Shown: piece after piece, positions 48,282-59,200 of the stretch
Layout of the letters: each line of letters opens with the position of its first letter
Numbering within the stretch: the stretch's first letter is position 1
Source: Megaleporinus macrocephalus
Taxonomy: Eukaryota > Chordata > Actinopteri > Characiformes > Anostomidae
NCBI GenBank assembly: GCA_021613375.1
Contig: CM038722.1
Coordinates: forward strand, 30,332,297-30,396,296
Direction of reading: 5' to 3'
Length of the DNA: 64,000 nt
Notes under the pieces: generated by a model
The model's input: only the letters and a program-made list of their open reading frames with translations
What the model was told of the DNA's origin: nothing
The model's database searches: none
Translations under genes and position numbers: made by a program

Positions 48282-48789
48282 TTCTTACAATTGTCAAGTC
48301 AAAATTCAGATCAATTATTTTTCTAATATTAGCATATCTTCAATTCCTGGTGGTTTCAGTAAGTCTGTGTCCACTGAGGGTCTACGTATTCTTAATGACC
48401 TTTAAGTAACTAGAGCAGGATATGAGCTTTTGCTGGTTGTGTGCTAGACTGTCAGGAGTTGTTTTAGTTGTGCTGTGAGATCATGTTAACTCATCTAAAG
48501 TACTAAATACAGAGCACTATAGTGCAGCCGCTGACCATTCATGAGTCCTGATGTTTCAGTAGGGCGACCTTCTCGATGTCTGTTGTATCTAGCTCAGATA
48601 GTGAGCTGTACAATCTGGGCAGCTTCCAGGTTCCTGCAGTGAGTGTTTTGTATGCTTTTGGTGAGCAGCCAGGAGGTTGTACCCCACCGTGCTGGCACGC
48701 CTCTAATCTCACTCCTAGTCGTCTTGATTTCAGTAAACATGTCTGGACCCAGTGTTACCTGCAGTGGTGTGACACCCTGTATGGGGTGA

Positions 48790-49520
48790 ATGCCTTTATT
48801 GTCACACAGTCACAAGTACAAGTACAAATTTCGTTGATGGCGAAATTAAGCATCAACTTGTCTGTACATACAAGTACAAGGGAAGGGGGAGAGGTGGGAG
48901 GACAGGAAGACAGGGCATGTGAAAAAAATAAGAAGGAATGCATGGGGGAAAGGAGAGGGGAGAAAACATACCCCCAGACTGCGCTCCTAGGAAACCTCAG
49001 CATATGGGCACATTCAATACGTTAAACAGAACTAGCAACAGGTATGGGTGGGGGGTGGCGGGTGGTGGACGTGGACACCAAACCAGTTCAACAAGCAGCC
49101 AATCCTGCGACACACAGACCCGTCCTGCCGCTCCTGGTGGGGCCAAGCAGCGAAGGTGTGGGATACAGGAGAGATTCTCAAAACACTGGTCTTCTGGAGG
49201 AATTTTTGCTCGGCTTGGCCAAGACCAGTGCTGATAACCGGGAGCCGAAAGCAGATTAGACTCGGGTTGTTTGGGTGAGTGGCCCCTCGCCAGTTTAGCG
49301 CAGTCACTCTGTTTGTCCTTCATGGTCCTCAAGTCTCTCCACACTCTGTTGCAAAGCCGAGAACCTCTCCAAGATGTTTTCCATGTCGTGGTTAAAAGTA
49401 ACAGTCTGACTGCCCACAGCTCTGCCCACCGCATCAATCATGTCAGGCAGCCTTTCGGGGGTCTTGGGAGCTGACCCAACTCCTTTAATTTCACAAATAC
49501 CTCTGAAATTACAAAACAAA
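48790..49520 (-). mobile_element. Probable retroelement 3' end with a short coiled-coil-like frame
   Basis: On the minus strand the frame 49519-49304 (71 codons) starts MFCNFRGICEIKG, includes SAPKTPERLPDMIDAVGRAV and a heptad-like DMENILERFSALQQSVERLE. It is followed by about 500 bp of non-coding sequence ending in gacaataaaggc (minus), a LINE/SINE-like tail near 48790. This arrangement suggests a retroelement but the family was not recognised. Confidence 0.35.
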
Positions 49521-50385
49521 GCAGCTTAGACAGAGCCTGAACTAGCCTTTGTGCAGTGTGTGTTGTTTGAGTTTGTTATAAAGGTTGAGTTTTAACCACA
49601 TGTTAAGGTGTGTGTTTCTTAATTGACCGTTTGGCTGAACGGCTACTTTACTCGTCTCCTGGATGTGAGAGTGGGCTTCGATCCCAGCGCGGGGAAAGTG
49701 CTCTAATAATCTTAGGCTTTAATATTTGATGGCGTCTCTCAGGTTATTTGATTTGTTCTGTCATCGCTGCTCAGAAAATGTTTTTATCAGGGAAGCTCAT
49801 ATCGTGATAACAATACAAATACAGTTTATTGTGCAGCGCTCCGGTGGTCTTTGTGAGGCGTAGAATCCCCCTGCTCTAAGAACTCAGGGGGTGGTCGTGT
49901 CAGTGGTAATGTGTACCATGACGTGAAGATGAAGAAGACACATGAGTTTTAAATGCAAATGCTCTTTTATGGAACAGGCAATAAGGTAGTAAGACAAGGT
50001 AAATAAATGTATCATTAAATTAATATATAATAAAATTATCCATACAAATATCATACAAATATAATTCTTCTGTCTGATCTGTCTCAGAAATGGAAGAAAT
50101 GATGAGACTGACATGTTCCCCGCTGCTCTGTTTACTTAATATTATCCTCTACAGTGATCAGCCTGTCCCCAGCTCAGCAGGACTGCTCTAATAGAATTAA
50201 ACCCAGAAGTGTCCCACTGAGTGATCTGGGCTCAGCTTCTCCAATGCCAGGCTACCAATTCCTCTGCCCATTGACGCAACCTAAGTAGCTGCTAATTAGG
50301 GGGGATTTGTTGTGTTGTGGGACGGGGTTAGGGGAGGAGAAGGAGGTTAGATAAGAAGGAGTGGGGCAGATGCTTTCTGTTGTGA

Positions 50386-50878
50386 ATGGAGGACGGGACA
50401 GCACTGAATGAGACTACGTTGATCAAGAGACTGAAGCTGAACTTGCTTGAAGCATCATCAACTCAAGGACAACTCGCCAATCTGCACGCCAAGCTGGACA
50501 ACTTGAGGCACCACTGATGTCCCAGGTCCATCAAGAACCCCAGATATTAACCAGGAACAACTCTGTTGTAACATTTTAAGCACTGGATCAACATTGTCTC
50601 CACTGGACGCTTCACCATTAGCTTCCAGACCAGTACTGGAACACACTGACCCCAGCTAGGAGACTCTACAGAGATCCATGGAGCCAATTGCACAGGTTGT
50701 GACCAGTGTGGAGAGTTCGTTACCCCGAAAGGTCCTGAAAGTAGCCCCACGTGGAGCTTCCACACACTTTGTGGGCAGCACCATCATCATCTTGTCCTCC
50801 TACGCCGTGACTACACTAGCCATGAACTGTGGGAAGAAGCTTCAGGAGCAAAGACTGAAGCCAGAGCAAAGCTAGCAT
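50386..50878 (+). pseudogene. Possible pseudogene of an unidentified coiled-coil/membrane protein
   Basis: An ATG at 50386 opens a 43-codon amphipathic frame (MEDGTALNETTLIKRLKLN, later QLANLHAKLDNLRHH) to TGA at 50515. In the next frame coding-like sequence continues (GPSRTPDINQEQL, STLSPLDASPLASRP), is cut by TAG at 50656-50658, and resumes at 50678-50875 as 65 codons with a likely membrane segment (STIIILSSYAVTTLAM) and a basic tail (GKKLQEQRLKPEQS). One frameshift and one stop would be needed, so it is dead if it is one gene. No family recognised. Confidence 0.3.
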
Positions 50879-50879
50879 C

Positions 50880-52312
50880 TACAAGACGGGACTTTATAAA
50901 ACTGAACTATGTACAGCTGTGGAATATCGTTGTGGACAGCCTTGTATTGATGTAGTTTCTCAGTACTATGAATGCTTGTCTACGAGGACAGATGTATGGA
51001 CCAATGCTGGATTCATGATGGCTGCTTTTAGCTATCCAGCTAACTGTTGTTCATTGTTATAGATAAGCGTGTGTCATACAGAGTCAGAAACCATGTAAGT
51101 CTACTTAGATCACTGAACAACTCGATGTAGTTAGCAAAATGCTAGTTGTTGAGGTATTTTTACTTCCATTGCTTCATATCTACATTAGCCTTGTAGCTAT
51201 TGTGCAAAACATCTGAACCAAAACAGAGAAAACTCTGAAGAAAGACATCCATTGAGACCTATCATGCTGTTCTAAACTGGTTTATACTGATCTGGTGCTG
51301 CAACTTATCAGTGTCCAAAACATAACATATGTTGGTTTTGTTGTTTTATTCCTAGCAAGGCACCAAACACATCTGGTCTAAAGAAGTACATTTGATCTAA
51401 TATAGTACGAAAACTTTTATTTTTCTACTGAAGAATAATTACACAAGGAGAAAACCTCTGAAAGATAAAAGTCTTGATGCTATTATCCAAGAGTGCAAAT
51501 TTTGCTGATATTGAACGATACAATTAGCAGGCATCTGTTAGCCTTACTCGAATTAGGTTGTGCTAATGATTTCATGTCAGCTTTCATTTGAATAAACTAT
51601 TTAACTAGCATTGCATGTGTAGAGATGCAATGAGTTGATGTTGATTTAGTACTGAAATGCTGTAGACTGTTATTGTTTATTATTATTTAGCCCAAGATTT
51701 TAGAATCTATATGTTCTATCTAAGTAATACTTTGTTAGTAATAAATATTTTTTTTGGGTTGTTTTGGTTGAAATGTCTTTTTTTTAACAAATTGTTTAGC
51801 TATATCTCTTGAGCTCTGCCAATAGAATAGAATAGAATAGAATAGAATAGAATAGAATAGAATAGAATAGAATAGAGTAGAATTAAGTAATGTTGTACCT
51901 TTATCTTATTATTTGAATATTTACTCATTTTCTTTGCTGTTTACATGCCGTAAGGACACCAGAGGCTATAGTTTACAAATCATTATGTTTTCAACAGGGG
52001 ACAGATTGTGTTTGGAATATTCTTTGATGTGGGTCTGTTTATACCTTTGATACAGCTTTTACGTTTTTGTAGATTTATACTACTTTTATCGAGATTAATT
52101 AATGTCAGGATATGATTAACATCCGGATATGATGTTGCAGGATACAACAGAAAAGTGTATGAAAGATGAATATTTACCTGAAGAAAGACATCAGGGTATC
52201 AAGGTATTTTAAGGACTTCACCACTACTGAATTGTATCAGGTTTACTTAAAGCCCTGTTAAAAACATATGATAGTAACTGATTGATTATTAAAAACAAAT
52301 AATAACTTGATA
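50880..52312. other. Intergenic, no gene seen
   Basis: AT-rich; only the (AATAG)n run stands out. Confidence 0.55.
51823..51878. repeat. (AATAG)n microsatellite
   Basis: About eleven pentamers, one changed to gagtag. Confidence 0.95.
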
Positions 52313-52470
52313 GGCGGCACAGTGGTGCAGGGGTTAGCACTGTTGCCTCACAGCAAGACGATCCAGGTTCAACTCCCAGGTCGTTCTGTGTGGAGTTTGC
52401 GTGTTCTCCTTGTGCTTGAGTCCGAACACATGCATGTTAATTGATCGGTCACTCTAAATTGTAGCTGTCA
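52313..52470 (+). mobile_element. tRNA-derived SINE, head portion
   Basis: Starts ggcggcacagtggtgcaggg. The A-box-like TGGTGCAGGGG fits TRGYNNARNNG, and GGTTCAACTCC is a B-box with one mismatch. The body shares ctcacagcaagacgatcc and acacatgcatgtta with the copies at 42.7 and 47.9 kb. The 3' part is lost. Confidence 0.75.
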
Positions 52471-52529
52471 TTTAATTGTAATCGATTCATTATTTTAATA
52501 AATACTTAATTGATATATATATATAAAAA

Positions 52530-53450
52530 GTAATTGAACCCTTCTGCTAATGACTTCAACAAAAGCTATTTAGAGACAGGAGGTAGCCAACCTGTCTAAA
52601 ATGTCTAAAAATGGAGATGATTGAGTACTGTGGTTACTCTCCATAGAAGTGGGGGGCGTCCCACCAAGTTGACTCCAGAGGCACAATGCAGAATGCTCAG
52701 AGAGGTAAAAAAAAAAAAAACAGCTAAAGGCTTGAGGGAATCATTGGAACATCTCTGTTCATTAGTCTACAATACGCCATGGCAGGACACCACGGAGAAA
52801 GCCGCTGTTTTCCAAAAAAAACATCACTGCATGCCTGAAGTTTGCCTAAGAGTACCTTGACCACAATGCTACTGGGAAAATATTTTATGGACTAAAGAAA
52901 CCAATGTTGAAATGTTCAGGAACAACATGCAGCACTACATATGGTGTAAAAAGAGGCACTGCATACCAACATGAAAACGGCATCCTAATGGTGAAGTACG
53001 GTGGTGGGAGCATCATGACTTGGACCTGCTTTGCTGCTTTGGGGCCTGGACTGCGTGCCATCATAGAAGGGAAAATTAATTCTAAAGTTTATCAAGGTAT
53101 CCTACAGAATAATGTTAGGGTAGCTGTCCACAAGCTGAAGCTCAGTAGAAGTTGGGCGATGCAGAAGGACAATGACCCTAAACATTAAAGTAAATCTACT
53201 ACAGAGTGGCTTTAAACAAAAAAGAAAGTCCACCTTTTGGAGTCCAGACCAGAATCCAATAGATATGCTGTGGAATGAGCTCAAGAGAAACAGCTGAAAC
53301 AGTTCTGTAAGGAAGAATGGTCCAAAATAACTCCTGAATATTGTGCAGGTCTGATCAGCAGCTACAGGAAACACTTGTTGGAGGTTATAGCCACCAAAGG
53401 AGGTTCAACCAGTTATTAAATCCAAGGGTTCACTTGTTTTTTTCCACCAG
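52530..53450 (+). pseudogene. Tc1-like transposase relic
   Basis: Two open pieces match Tc1 transposases. At 52621-52860, SGGRPTKLTPEAQCRMLREV resembles the helix-turn-helix region. At 52904-53188, KYGGGSIMTWTCFAA and AMQKDNDPKH resemble the catalytic core around the second Asp. The part between them is missing or scrambled, a poly-A run sits near 52707-52720, and the frame breaks after DPKH; the tail continues in another frame (about 53190-53400). It cannot encode an active enzyme. Terminal repeats were not resolved. Confidence 0.75.
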
Positions 53451-53734
53451 CACAGTGAATGTTTAATGGATGTGTCCAATTTGGTTAAGCACATTGTGTT
53501 TGTCTATACTTGGGACTTAGATGTAGATCAGATCACGTTTTATGACCAATTAATGCAGAAAACCAGGTAATTTCAAAGAGTTCATATACGAATATGAAAT
53601 ATTACATACAATGTAATTATTTAAAGTAAATGCGGAAAATCGCAATAACTTTGCCATAAAAGCAACTTCGGTAAATAATAAAGAAATAATATATAACAAT
53701 TAATAAATAAAATATATTTATACCGTTTCTGGCT

Positions 53735-53873
53735 TCACCCCCGACCGGAAGTGTGAAGGTGTCCGCGATGGCGCTGCTGCGATTTGAATGAAGCGAGAAA
53801 ACTTTCAGGAGTTATTACTGCGGATTTAATCTGAGTTTTGTTCCAGTTTAAGCGGTGGAGTGAAGGATATGCA
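53735..53873 (+). promoter_or_regulatory. taf5l: TAF5L core promoter and non-coding exon 1
   Basis: A GC-rich patch interrupts AT-rich DNA. ACCGGAAGTG at 53744-53753 is a perfect ETS/GABPA-type site, and CGATGGCG near 53766 resembles a YY1 site. No TATA box is visible; this is a housekeeping-type layout. A strong donor (gtaagt at 53874) ends the inferred untranslated exon and would splice to 54906. If transcription starts upstream of 53768, the leader carries a short upstream ORF (MALLRFE, 53768-53791). A second ATG at 53869 meets a stop straight after splicing. The transcription start is inferred. Confidence 0.65.
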
Positions 53874-54550
53874 GTAAGTATTAAAACTGCGGCTAGCGTG
53901 TGTGATTTAGAGCCATGGTAAAAGAATAAAAACCGATAAAGTAGCGCTGTTAGCCGTTAGCTCGCTAGTCTGCTAATGCTACTGGGGTCCGTTTGGTGCG
54001 AGCTGCCTTATAAACGAGTTATAATTGAACAAACCACAGTTTAAACCGGTCTTTTGAGGGTTTGTAGTGATAGGAACTCGTGTTAGTCCTGCGCTGATCT
54101 GGTGAAGTCCAGTTTCTGCTCTTTGTTTTGCTTCTAGTTTGATAATTAGCAGAGCAGCTAATGCTGGTTGTGTGTTGGTGGTTCATTCATTGGGGTTACA
54201 GTACAACTCAGACTCGTTTGCTTTCTAGAGGTAGCTTCTTATTCCAATTCCTCGTTCCACCTTAAATGGTGCAGCAGTTACATCCTGAAGCTCAACAGCT
54301 TGCTTTCTGAAGTTGGCTTTAGGTAAAGCAGTGATTCCATAATATTTGAAAACTACAGCATACACACTCTGAAGCTGCAGGTCAGGATTGTCTAGCTCTG
54401 CTCCAAGCTCAAATGCTTCACTGCCCCTTAAACGACATACATTAGGCCGGGAGATAAGCTTGTTCTGATTTGAGGTTTTAGTCTTAACGTTAAACACTTA
54501 AACAACAGTAAGATGTAAGTATTAGAAGAAATTGCTTTGAATACTAGTTA

Positions 54551-54775
54551 CGTCGAGCTTATTGTCATTTCAACCACCTACACAGTAAACAGTGAAGTGA
54601 AACAGTTCCTCCAAGACCATGTGGTGCACACAAGGAACATAACACAGACTAAACAGTGTAACATGGCTAGATACAACAGCACAAACAATGCAAAAAGAAG
54701 TGCTACACAAGACAGACAGACACGCAGGGAACAGGCACAAATATGTTTTTGTGCTGTAGTGTGCAGATGAGCAGT
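54551..54775 (-). mobile_element. LINE-type 3' tail fragment in TAF5L intron 1
   Basis: The segment with ttattgtcatttcaacc, then acagtgaagtgaaacag and a ggtgcaca...aacataacacagac stretch matches, in the same orientation, the sequence around the array at 41.6 kb. Read on the minus strand it ends in a gacaataa tail, as teleost LINE 3' ends do. The clade was not determined. Confidence 0.5.
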
Positions 54776-54908
54776 AGTGTAATTACAGCCTCGCTGGTCT
54801 GACAGAATCCATGATTAAATTTTTTTATACTTTGTTGTTTGTATTAAAATAGTGTCCTCTCATTCTTTTTATTGAAAAAATAGCATCTCTATGTCCTCTG
54901 TGCAGGTG

Positions 54909-55047
54909 ATGAAGCGAGGCCGGACAGAGCAGATCCAGTACGCGGTGACTCAGTACCTGAAGAGGCGGCAATATGTGGACACAGAAGGCTCGCTGAAAGG
55001 AGCCAAGCTGTCTCAGTCCGCGGAGGAAATGGCTGCAAGTCTCACGG
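54909..55047 (+). CDS. taf5l: TAF5L coding exon 1 (residues 1-46)
   Basis: The acceptor is tgtgcag at 54899-54905, so the exon begins at 54906 with three untranslated bases before the ATG. The donor is gtacgt at 55048 and the exon ends in phase 1. It encodes the LisH-like helix pair. Confidence 0.93.
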
Positions 55048-56151
55048 GTACGTTGGTGGGGTGCTTTGAAAATGCTACCATGCAGTTAAATAAGAATATT
55101 CTTAGAGATATTTTATTTATTTTATTTATTAATTTATTTTTACTTAAGACAGAGACAATATGTAAACTCGTGTGCTCTCTCTGTGTGTCTCTCTCTCTCT
55201 CTCTGTGTCTCTGTCTCTTTCTCTCTCTCTTTGTCTCTGTCTCTCTCTCTGTCTCTGTCTCTTCCTCTCTCTCTCTCTCTTCCTCTTTGCCTGTGTGTCT
55301 GTCTCTCTCTGTCTCTCTCTGTCTCTTTGTCTGTCTCTGTGTCTCTCTGTCTCTTTATGTCTCACTCTTTTTGTCTCTCTGTCCGTCTCTGTCTGTCTCG
55401 GTCTCTCTTCTAGTCCACACAGAGTCCAGCTGTGCGAACGTGGTTTCTGCGGCCCCGTGCCAGTCGGACCCTCAGCAGTATGATGCTCAGTTCTCCAGAC
55501 TGCGGACCTTCCTGCTGGGTGAGTCTGAAGCACAAACACACTACAGCAGATGATTTACCACACAGCAACGTCCTGAGGTTAACAGCCGGGTAAGATTTGT
55601 GTGATCGAGGGGCATTCTGCAGTGGTCTGAATGGAGTGTTCTAGAATCAGGGAGAATGTTCTAGATTGGTGTGAATGAAGGAAGAACATTTCTAGAACAG
55701 GGTGAATTACAAAGAAGGAGTCACTGGCCAAGAGTCGACCTCGATTTGCTGAAGACAAGGAAGCTCTCCATTACAATATTTTACTAAAAACAGTATACAC
55801 AAAGAACCTTTTAGAACATTCTGAAGGCAGAAGAACATTTTAGAACAGTGTAAATGTGGAAGAACACTCTTAAACAGAGGGAAAGTGGAATGTCAGTGTC
55901 AATGAAAATAATGTATTCTGGAACGATGTGAATGAAGGTAGAATGGTGTAAAACAGTGAATAGCAGGAGAACACTTGTAGTACACTGTTAATGAGGGAGA
56001 ACAGTGTAGAACGTTAGAAACTAATATAGAACAGTGCAAATAGAGGGAAACGTTGCAGAGGTACTAAGCCAGTGTTTGAGTGTGTTGCCATTTCTTACTT
56101 TGAGAGGTTCTAAGCATTCTACAGACGTACTGTAATATGGGGTTCTTCATA

Positions 56152-56213
<62 letters not shown>

Positions 56214-59200
56214 GCCGCAGAGGCTGAGGTGCCGTGGGCGAGGGAGGTGAGCATAGTGCTGTTTCCTCTCTTCCTCTACCTGCACCTGGACATGGCACGC
56301 TGTGGCCTGAAGGGGGCAGTAGATGCTTTCTATGGCCGCTTCCACTCCCTCTTCCAGCAGGACGCTGAGCAGAAAGCCATTGTGGAGCTGCTTCGTGGAG
56401 TACTAACGCCACAGGTCAGTCACCAGAACACCACCACAGGTCAGTCACCAGAACACCACCACAGGTCAGTCACCAGAACACCACCACAGGTCAGTCACCA
56501 GAACACCACCACAGGTCAGTCACCAGAACACCACCACAGGTCAGTCACCAGAACACCACCACAGGTCAGTCACCAGAACACCACCACAGGTCAGTCACCA
56601 GAACACCACCACAGGTCACAAACAAGCCTCAGCTGTCCAGACTAGAGAGAGAACAGTGGATTCAGATTTGTTTGGTGGGAATAAATGATTTCCATACTTT
56701 CTTCCAACCTTATTCTGTTTTTTTACAGGATGTGGTCTCCAATTCCAAACTCTGTGCTATGCTGGACCACAAGTATGTGGTCCACCTAACAGACCAGGCC
56801 TATAGTTACCTGCTACGCTACCTGCAAAGCGATGACAACAGCGCCATCTGCCGGGTGCTCAGCACACACCTACAGGTTGAATTGCTTGTAATTATGATCT
56901 GCTGTAATTCATTATAATAAGCAAGTATTTCTTTATTTATTTATTTATTGTTTGTTTGTTTGTTTGTTTGTTTGAGGGTTTATGAAGCAAGTAGAAGAGT
57001 CATTATTGATGTCAGGTCAGAGATTTACTTCCCCAGCAGTAAAGTTCATCATATATGAAATGTGAATCCTGACTTTGTCCACAGGTGGAGGTGACTGCTG
57101 TACGTCGGACCGACTACCAGCTCTACGGGACTGGGCTAAACACGGGAAACTCCACCTCCACTTCGTCCTCCAGCACCTGGGCGGGCGTTGACGGGGCGGA
57201 GGGGTCCGAGCCTGTGGAAGTGACGGCGGGGTTACCTCAGAACGAGGCTGCGCTGGAGGCTCTTCAGGACTGCATTAAGCGTGTGCGGGAGGGCCCCCCT
57301 TCGTTAACCACCGTGTGTTTCTACGCCTTCCAGCACACTGACCAGCTCCTCAACACGGCCGAGGTATCGCCCGACAGCCGACTGCTGGCCGCGGGCTTCG
57401 ATAACTCGGCCGTTAAACTGTGGAGTCTGCGGGCCCGAAAGCTGAAAGCAGGTCCCCACCGGGCGGACGTGGCCAAGATACGTCTCGCCTGTGACGTTCT
57501 GGAGGAGGAGGTGAGAATATTGATGGCGGTGGACGATCTGGCACTCTAAACACTTGTTTTTCAGACACGCCCTGTGTGTGTCTTGGTTTGCTGCTATGCT
57601 TTTTTTTATTGCTGAGCTCTCAGTGGATGTTAAAGTCTTCAGCGACTAGATCAAGAAAAAACTGAAACACTCACTCTCTGTGCTAAAACTTCTTAATATA
57701 CTTTTTAGTTCTATGGCTACGCATATCAAATCTGAAGTATGTACTCTGGGTGTGATCTTAGGCTTAGCTCTGTTTTACTCCATGTGTTAATGCAGTCACT
57801 AAAGTAGCTTTTTATCATTTGAGCGAGATCTTCAAAGTTCAGGTATTTCAGAGAAACATGATCATGCACTTGTTATAGCAGAGTTGATCACTGAAATGGC
57901 CCTCTTACTGGGGTCCCCCCTTTTTTTGGCCTGCCATTAAATTATTACAGTATAGCACCGAAAACGATTCCCCTTATTCTCATAACTTTAACAAATGGCC
58001 AACACATGGTAATTTGTCATTTAAAATGATTCAGTATAGCACCGAAAACGATTCCCTCTAATTCTTTAACTTTATATATGTTGTTTTTTTTTTTGTTTTT
58101 GTTTTTTTTTTTTGTTTTTTTTGGTGCTACACAGTCAAGTCACATTATTATGACCGGCCTACTTTCGTGTAGCCTGTAGGTGGCAGTGTTCTGGTCTGAG
58201 GAATGTTTTCATGGCACTCTCTGAACCCACTCATTCCTGTGGAAGACACTCTCAACAGATCTGGGTCTAAATTCATCCTTGCAGATCATGCTGTGATCTA
58301 CTTGATGGTCTTCTCTGGGGCGTATGGGATCTTCCAGCAAGACAATGCAACACATCACACGACTAGAAATGTCCCACATGGGTTGTAAGAGCTGACCAAG
58401 ACTTACAAGTACTACCCTGGACCCCTATTTGCTTAGACATGAACCTCGTTCATCTGTAGGCCCACCTGGAGGGTAGCGTTGACTCTGTGGGTCCTCCTCT
58501 ACATTCCCTCCAGCAGCTGTGGGATGCACTGCAGTCTGCATGGCTCTAGTTACTTGTGACCACCTACCAGGACCTTATAGAGTCTCCCAATCGGTCTAGC
58601 TGCTGTCCGTGCTACACGTGGTGGCTACTTTGGATATTATGGTCATGATGATGTGACTCGACTGTGTATTTAGAAACTCTTTGTTAGGCGCAAATTATTT
58701 GTAACAACACCTTGTATTTATTTATCTTTAGGCAGATGAGGAGGACTCCTCAGGCAGCGAGATAAAGACCCTCCGTGCGCACTGCGGCCCCGTGTACCGC
58801 ACAGCCTTCCTGACCGACAGCTCTGGTCTGCTGTCCTGCTCTGAAGACTGCACTGTGCGGTACTGGGACCTGAGCAGCTTCACTAATGCGGCGCTGTACC
58901 GCGGCCACGCCTACCCCGTGTGGGATGTAGACGTGAGCCCCTGCAGCCTGTACTTCTGCACGGCGTCGCAGGACCGCACAGCTCGTCTCTGGACCTTCCA
59001 GCGCACCTATCCCCTGCGTGTTTACGCGGGACACCTGGCGGACGTGGACTGTGTTAAGTTCCACCCTAACTCTAACTACATTGCCACGGGCTCCACGGAC
59101 AAGACTGTGCGGCTGTGGAGCACCCAGCAAGGCAATTCAGTCCGGCTGTTCACGGGACATCGAGGGCCTGTTTTGGCCTTGGCGTTTTCGCCCAATGGCA

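Noticed and set aside
49044..49278. Overlapping + and - frames of 70-146 codons
   Set aside because: Several mutually overlapping frames in GC-rich repeat-like DNA; none resembles a known domain.
51900..53700. A divergently oriented neighbour gene sharing the TAF5L promoter (URB2 lies head-to-head in mammals)
   Set aside because: The upstream 1.8 kb contains only a SINE and a Tc1 relic; no URB2-like coding sequence is visible.
54891..55553. 220-codon + frame starting at ATG 54891
   Set aside because: Reads through introns; only 54909-55047 and 55414-55518 are TAF5L exons, in frames that join by splicing.
55144..56412. Minus frames rich in RERERE over TAF5L introns
   Set aside because: Complement of CT repeats and of TAF5L coding exons.
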